A DNA stretch of 64,000 nucleotides from Saxidomus purpurata (lineage: Eukaryota > Mollusca > Bivalvia > Venerida > Veneridae): the NCBI GenBank assembly GCA_022818135.1, contig JAFMSR010000002.1:43708699-43772698 (forward strand), given 5' to 3'. The position numbers and the translations under genes are program-made. The notes beneath the pieces were generated by a model, which was not told the DNA's origin, ran no database searches, and saw nothing but the letters and a program-made list of their open reading frames with translations. Below are positions 59,320 through 64,000 of the stretch, in pieces (within the stretch, counting starts at the first letter, position 1; each line of letters opens with the position of its first letter).

Positions 59320-60110
59320 TTCGCACATAGACCCAGTTTCAGCTTCAATTACTTCATACAGAATAGTGCATATTTATCAAAACCTATTGCATATATAGCC
59401 TACGTAATTATATTTTCCGTAAACGTTTACTTCAAGGTCCAAATGCAAACCGTTTTGTAACAGCGACTGATAGTTTCCGAAATTTTTACCATTTTTCGCC
59501 AACTCGAATAAATCTCACACATTTCGGGTGCGTCTATTTTCCAATGCGCAACCGCCAGTATGGACATACAGAAGAACGGCACAACACTGCTACTTGAGCT
59601 CAGTATTCCATAGACATGTATTAGTGATGTGTAACCTAGACTTGGTAAGACCTGGCCGATTGATGCGTTATGGAAACTAGTTTTTCCCATTTTCAGTATG
59701 GCTACATGTATATGTTTACAAAATATATCAACGAAATAAAATGAATACTGTATTAACGGATCGTATTAAAACTGGAAAGCTTGTGGAAATATTTATCAAA
59801 TTAATTTCTACGAGCGTCGGTTGTGTAATATTTGGATGACACAAGGCGAGATTGTTTAAAAGCTTGTTAAAAGGGAAGAATTCAGTGTTAGAAATGTGTG
59901 AGATTTATTCGGGTTGACGAAAAATGTAAAAGAAATCGGAAATTATCAGTCGCTATTTCAAAACGGTTTGCTTTTGGGCCTCGAAGTAAACTTTTACGAA
60001 AATGATAAACACTTCTGCTATATATGCAATAGGTTTTAATAAATATGCATCATTCTAGATGAAGTAATTAAGGCTGAAACTGGGTCGATGTGTAAATGGT
60101 GTTGTTTACC
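59320..60110. repeat. Second inverted duplication (arms about 59330-59535 and 59880-60085)
   Basis: 'Gcgactgatagtttccgaaa', 'caactcgaataaatctcaca' and 'tgcatatttatcaaaaccta' in the left arm reappear reversed in the right arm ('tttcgg..aaattatcagtcgc', 'gtgagatttattcgggttga', 'taggttttaataaatatgca'). With the adjacent pair at 58780-59310, the block has an A, A'B', B arrangement. Confidence 0.75.
59427..59690 (-). CDS. Hypothetical open frame, 87 codons
   Basis: Starts at an ATG (MGKTSFHNASIGQVLPSLGY..) and has one hydrophobic stretch (SVVPFFCMSILAVAHW) but no recognisable domain. Its C-terminal third lies in the inverted-duplication arm, and the other copy (59880-59960) has stops in the matching frame. 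It may be a first exon, a decayed gene piece or chance. Confidence 0.15.
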   Translation of the reverse strand: MGKTSFHNASIGQVLPSLGYTSLIHVYGILSSSSSVVPFFCMSILAVAHWKIDAPEMCEIYSSWRKMVKISETISRCYKTVCIWTLK

Positions 60111-60119
60111 TTCTTATTG

Positions 60120-61495
60120 CTATATAGTAACTAGGCTATTTTGAACTAAAAATCACTGTATGGGTCCCTGGTACGCTACACTCACCTGTGGATAAAGTTA
60201 CAAAACTGTAGTTTATGTGGTATTGTGTACAGACACGTTTTCTTTCTTTATTTAAAATTATAGTACTGTTTTATTCACTAAAAATGAAAGAAATCAAAAA
60301 TGTTTACTCACTCAAAGTAAAATCATGCCAATGTTTAAAACAAAACATAAATCTGTGTGAGAGTTTTATTCCTAATGAATGTACATGAAGTTTAAAACCA
60401 CGAAACTCCATTTTAATTTTCTCAGATAAAAATAGAAAACCCGCCATTTTTGTCATTTTTTTGTCAGTAAGACAGGCAACACGTTTTCAAAACATCCCTT
60501 TAGAATTGCATTAAGCATCTTCCTTGACCAATGTGTCAGATCTGATACTGTCATTTTGAACATAGAAATATAACTTCAACATGAAATAAAGAATGCGAAA
60601 TCGGAAAGAAACGAAAACGGAAACGATTCTTTGAGTAATTCTCAAATTCAGTTTCAACGACAGATGTTTCCTCGACAATACTCAAACACATTTACAAGAC
60701 AAATTTTGATGCAAAGCATCAAAGACGCTGCGCATGTTTTTGAAACATAATTTAAAGGAATCAGAGTCATTTTAGAATATCAGTAAACAACCTATCAACG
60801 GGAAAAACCAAATACATTATGTTATATGTAACTGTTATCAGAATAAGTAAAAAAAACACATTTACTACAGTTTATCCAAAAAATAAACGAATCATAAAAC
60901 AACCTTCCGTATAATGGTACAATGACACCCATTAAACGAGGCTACAGCTCGTGGTCAGTAGACGCTTTTCGACGCACGTGATTAATTTTGTCTTTGCTAT
61001 TGGTCAGTTGTTAGCGATGCTTTACATAACTTTCGTTGAGACCCCATGTATCGCATAGTTAGGTGAACGGTCTTATTTATAATGCCTACATTTTACTTTA
61101 GTATGTAGTAATTAAAATGGGTTTTCATTAATTATTCACGTTGACAACATATGTATTTAAACTTCAAAATGTGTAGAGATAGCAAAACAACTATCGAGAC
61201 GTTTTTTCTGAACTTTGATTAATCTGACCGTAGGGTCCGTAAACAAAGCAATAAAAAAACCGTAACCTTCAAGTTTGTGGAAAAGTTATTAGATATCCTA
61301 TGAATATGTCAAAAGTTATGAATTAACGGTCGAAGACGTATGCATCTGGTATAGTATTGTTTGTAATCAATTAATACTATTTATTTATTCATTATAGGGA
61401 GTTTGTTCAAACATAATACATAGTTTTTAATTACAATAATAATATTGGCTGCTCCCTATTCGATTATGCAACCCCATGGTACAAAATTAAAACCT
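60120..61495. other. Intergenic, no gene or repeat recognised
   Basis: AT-rich with only short frames on either strand. Nothing supports an exon. Confidence 0.45.
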
Positions 61496-61503
61496 ATTCA
61501 ATA

Positions 61504-61548
61504 CTTGCGCTGTGCGTCCGCACAGCGCAAATTCCGCACAGCGCAAAT
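61504..61548. repeat. GC-rich perfect hairpin plus third arm
   Basis: TTGCGCTGTGCG, a 2-base loop, CGCACAGCGCAA, then another CCGCACAGCGCAAA. The stem is 12 bp, in AT-rich surroundings. Confidence 0.8.
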
Positions 61549-61745
61549 AAAATTTACTCTGAACGATGTTTGCCTGGTGCATTCAACTTAGTTTAACTTC
61601 TTGTGATGACAATTATAGCATTTGATTAGAGCATATACTTCTTTTGAGTCGAAAAGTGAGATTTCCCTGGCGGGGATTATTTTAAACATCTACGCTGGTG
61701 TACAAAAAAATCACCCCTTTGGCAAATTGTTCCACTTTGTTAGTA

Positions 61746-62700
61746 TGGCATAATTGCAAGAAGATCGACATGATTTGTTAAACCGAGTGTTTTTCTTTGT
61801 TATGCATTAATTAGTCGAACAGAACAGTATCCAAAAAAAAAAATAAGTTCGGTTCAGTAACAGATAAAGCTTGTGTTTGTGTAATATATATCACACAATT
61901 AACAGCCGAATATCGCATTCCTTATTAGTATGGTGTAAAGTAGTTTGGAAGATAGAAATTAAGAGTTGCTGCTACATCTAATCTGTATTAAGGCCTAACT
62001 AGCATTTAATTATAGTCAAAAATAAATCAATTCTTAAGTTTAGCATCATTATAATATATGTATTGTCATACCGATAATATTATATGTTATTTGGTTTTTG
62101 AAGTGGTATATGGGGATATATTACCAGCCTAGACTTATATTACCCGAGCCGTTAGGCGAGGGTAATATTATGTCGAGGCGGGTAATATATCCCCATATAT
62201 CACGTCAAAAAACAAATATCAATTTTATTACCCTTCCCTATCTTAAATATTGAAAGATTCCGTTTATGTTTTATTTATTTAACGGCTGAACGTAAGCAGA
62301 CTTTCAAACCCCCTTATGATACCTCAATGTCACTTCGCGACGTCACAAATCAGCGGCGAACAAGCTAACGTTTAGCATGGGGTACAGTAACGGGATATGT
62401 AAAGTGTATATTACCGGCTTGCCCATAAATATCAATATATATTTACGGATCGTTGACCAATCAGAAGACCGCAAATTTCATGGAAGGGTAATAAATGGTT
62501 TTAACAATAATATATGTACATGTATATCATACGTTTTAATACTTGAACTAAGTAGAATTTATTTACAATTAGCTGTTAGTAGGTGTACCTAAGAAAAGTT
62601 ACAATGTGAACATTAAGCTTGATTTACATTTTCGTTTTATGTACGGATGTACAGGGTTCGTAGCCTATTCTATCACGTGGTTATCCCGGATATACAGTGC
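61746..62700 (+). repeat. Diverged duplicate, copy B (pairs with 57465-58410)
   Basis: Same blocks and order as copy A, but interrupted by a ~400-bp insertion at about 62095-62497. Confidence 0.75.
62095..62497 (+). mobile_element. Insertion of a dispersed element into duplicate copy B
   Basis: Absent from copy A at the same point ('tttttaacaataatatatg' is continuous there). It contains two internal inverted pairs, 'tatggggatatattacc' with 'ggtaatatatccccata' and 'ttattacccttcc' with 'ggaagggtaataa'. It also contains the 180-bp segment also found at 10920-11135. Confidence 0.65.
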
Positions 62701-62770
62701 AACCTCCCTACAACAGCCGGATGACTGGAAATTGGCTGTTGTCCAGGGGTGGCTGATGCTCAGAGGGATT
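62694..62770. mobile_element. Possible single end of a TA-flanked DNA transposon
   Basis: TACAGTGCAACCTCCCTACA followed by 'acagccggatgactgg' and 'ggctgttgtccaggggtgg' looks like a pogo/Tigger-type terminus (CAGTxxAACCTC). No matching right end is seen before the window ends. Confidence 0.3.
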
Positions 62771-63074
62771 ATTTTGCGGTAATATATATCAGCAGCTTTT
62801 TTGATATTTTTGCGGGTTTATGCTTTTGGTACTTAACATTTTAAAGACTCCATTTCAACCGCAATCAGATGACAATCAAAGTTAACAAACAACATCGTGT
62901 AAATGACTAAACTTGATTACCTTTGAGTTGAATCAATTATCAATTTCTAAACATATTATCCTTGAACACACTGATTGACATATATTTTACACTCCGTAAG
63001 TTGATAATGAGAAAGGAATCCGAACAAATCGGATCACGCGCTTCCTGAAACATATCTATTTACCGAAATTTCAT

Positions 63075-63275
63075 ATATTTGGGTCGTGGGCGGACGCGAG
63101 AATATCCTAACTTTGGGTCTTGCGCGGACGCGAGAATAGCCTATCTTTGGTAATGAGCGGATACGACAGCTGCCGAGAACTTGTGTTAAGTTGAATACTT
63201 TGACAAAAACAATAGCCTAACTTTGGGTCATGAGCGGATACGACAGTGCCCAGAATCGTTGTTCAGTTGAATACT
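63075..63275 (+). repeat. Short degenerate tandem repeat
   Basis: 'Ctaactttgggtcwtg' followed by 'gcggayrcgac/gcgag' occurs four times. The last two units are longer (about 95 bp) and share 'agttgaatacttt.acaaa'. Non-coding. Confidence 0.75.
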
Positions 63276-63279
63276 TTCA

Positions 63280-64000
63280 CAAACATTATGCAGGCTACTG
63301 TTGAACCAGAATAAGGCGATTGTTGATTGCATGCTTTGTATCAAAATTATGTCGAACGTAATATTGTGTCACTCGAAGTGCCAAGGGACTGTAATATAAT
63401 GAATTTCGAGCGACCGCATCCGCATCAGATATTATCTAGAATAGTTCACTGACATCAAACGTTGTCGTAATTAGAAGCAAATCGTGACAATTGCAATGTA
63501 AAAGGTAAAAACATCAATTCTTAAATAAAATGAATTAAAAACGTTTTTTTTTATTTACGCTATTACTAAACAAATACAATATGCACATAAATTAAATATG
63601 CACCATGAAAAAGGAACCCACATTTTTCAGTCGACAATACAATTTTACAACTTATTATATATTCTAACACAAGCGGCTGCTTTTCCTATATAAGCATATA
63701 GGGAAAAGCCTGTATTTTATTTGACGATAAAATACAGCACGTTTTTCCAAGGACGACGTGCCTTAAGTGACGTAACGACGTGACGTATGTAAACAAAAGC
63801 GTCCAATCGTATCTCGCATTTTAAGGTTACAATGATGTGCTACTACGCTTTAAATAAAGTTCGGCTTGTTTTCAAAGAAAATAACGTGTTAGAATCGAAA
63901 TAATAAATCGTTCCCTATATTTTATCGTTGAATAAAATATAGTCAGTCATTTGGATGCGAATAATTAAATCACTCGTGCTACGCTTTCGTGATTGAATTA
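63280..64000. other. Window end, AT-rich with small palindromes
   Basis: 'Tgtattttatttgacgataaaataca' near 63710-63736 is a near-perfect inverted pair, and 'tatattttatcgttgaataaaatata' near 63915 resembles it. Together they may be parts of an element running past the window. No gene seen. Confidence 0.35.

Overview
The window is AT-rich nuclear DNA from an animal, most likely a bivalve mollusc. The reasons are the GT-AG introns, a eukaryotic ribosomal protein S2 gene, a large intracellular immune-receptor gene, tRNA-derived SINEs, several non-LTR retrotransposon relics, and many interspersed elements with tandem-repeat cores of the kind bivalve genomes carry. The species call rests on sequence style and gene-family knowledge, not on a search.

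Two protein-coding genes are well supported. (1) The 3' four coding exons of ribosomal protein S2 (uS5) lie on the + strand at 2850-6935, with a polyadenylation signal just after; the 5' exons are not visible. (2) A minus-strand gene of about 25 kb runs from 40937 (start codon) to 16150 (stop). Five exons with matching phases (0, 0, 0, 1) join into a predicted NLR-like receptor of about 1,540 residues: a cysteine-rich DZIP3-like HEPN region with an R-N-x3-H motif, a coiled coil, a NACHT NTPase domain, and seven and a half near-identical 78-residue leucine-rich units.

The rest is mostly mobile DNA. 0.7-2.3 kb: two head-to-tail elements carrying a 146-bp satellite. 3-6.6 kb: RPS2 introns filled with GCTCACC-type elements. 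7-16 kb: nested tandem-repeat elements and a LINE fragment. 20-31 kb (NLR intron 4): a 3.6-kb TIR element holding a pogo-like element, two GCTCGAC-type elements, SINEs and a 37-bp minisatellite. 31.4-38.1 kb (NLR intron 3): a 1.4-kb nearly complete palindrome built on a 20-21 bp rhythm, a pogo-like element and a small MITE. 41-52 kb: three LINE relics, one with at least three later insertions, and two long-TIR elements. 52.6-55 kb: a TTAA-flanked, piggyBac-like element. 55-64 kb: mainly non-coding, with a miRNA-like hairpin, a pair of diverged ~0.95-kb duplicates and an inverted duplication.

Three signals stand out. First, the complete NLR gene model, with a predicted RNase-type HEPN effector and a recently expanded LRR array. 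Second, several element families with unrelated cores share one terminal grammar: 5' hairpin beginning TTAGCTC or TTAACC, tandem core, 3' hairpin, CTTGTT end, insertion in T runs. This resembles Helentron-associated or 'pearl'-type elements. Third, the 20-21 bp-periodic palindrome inside the NLR gene would fold into a very long double-stranded RNA when the gene is transcribed.
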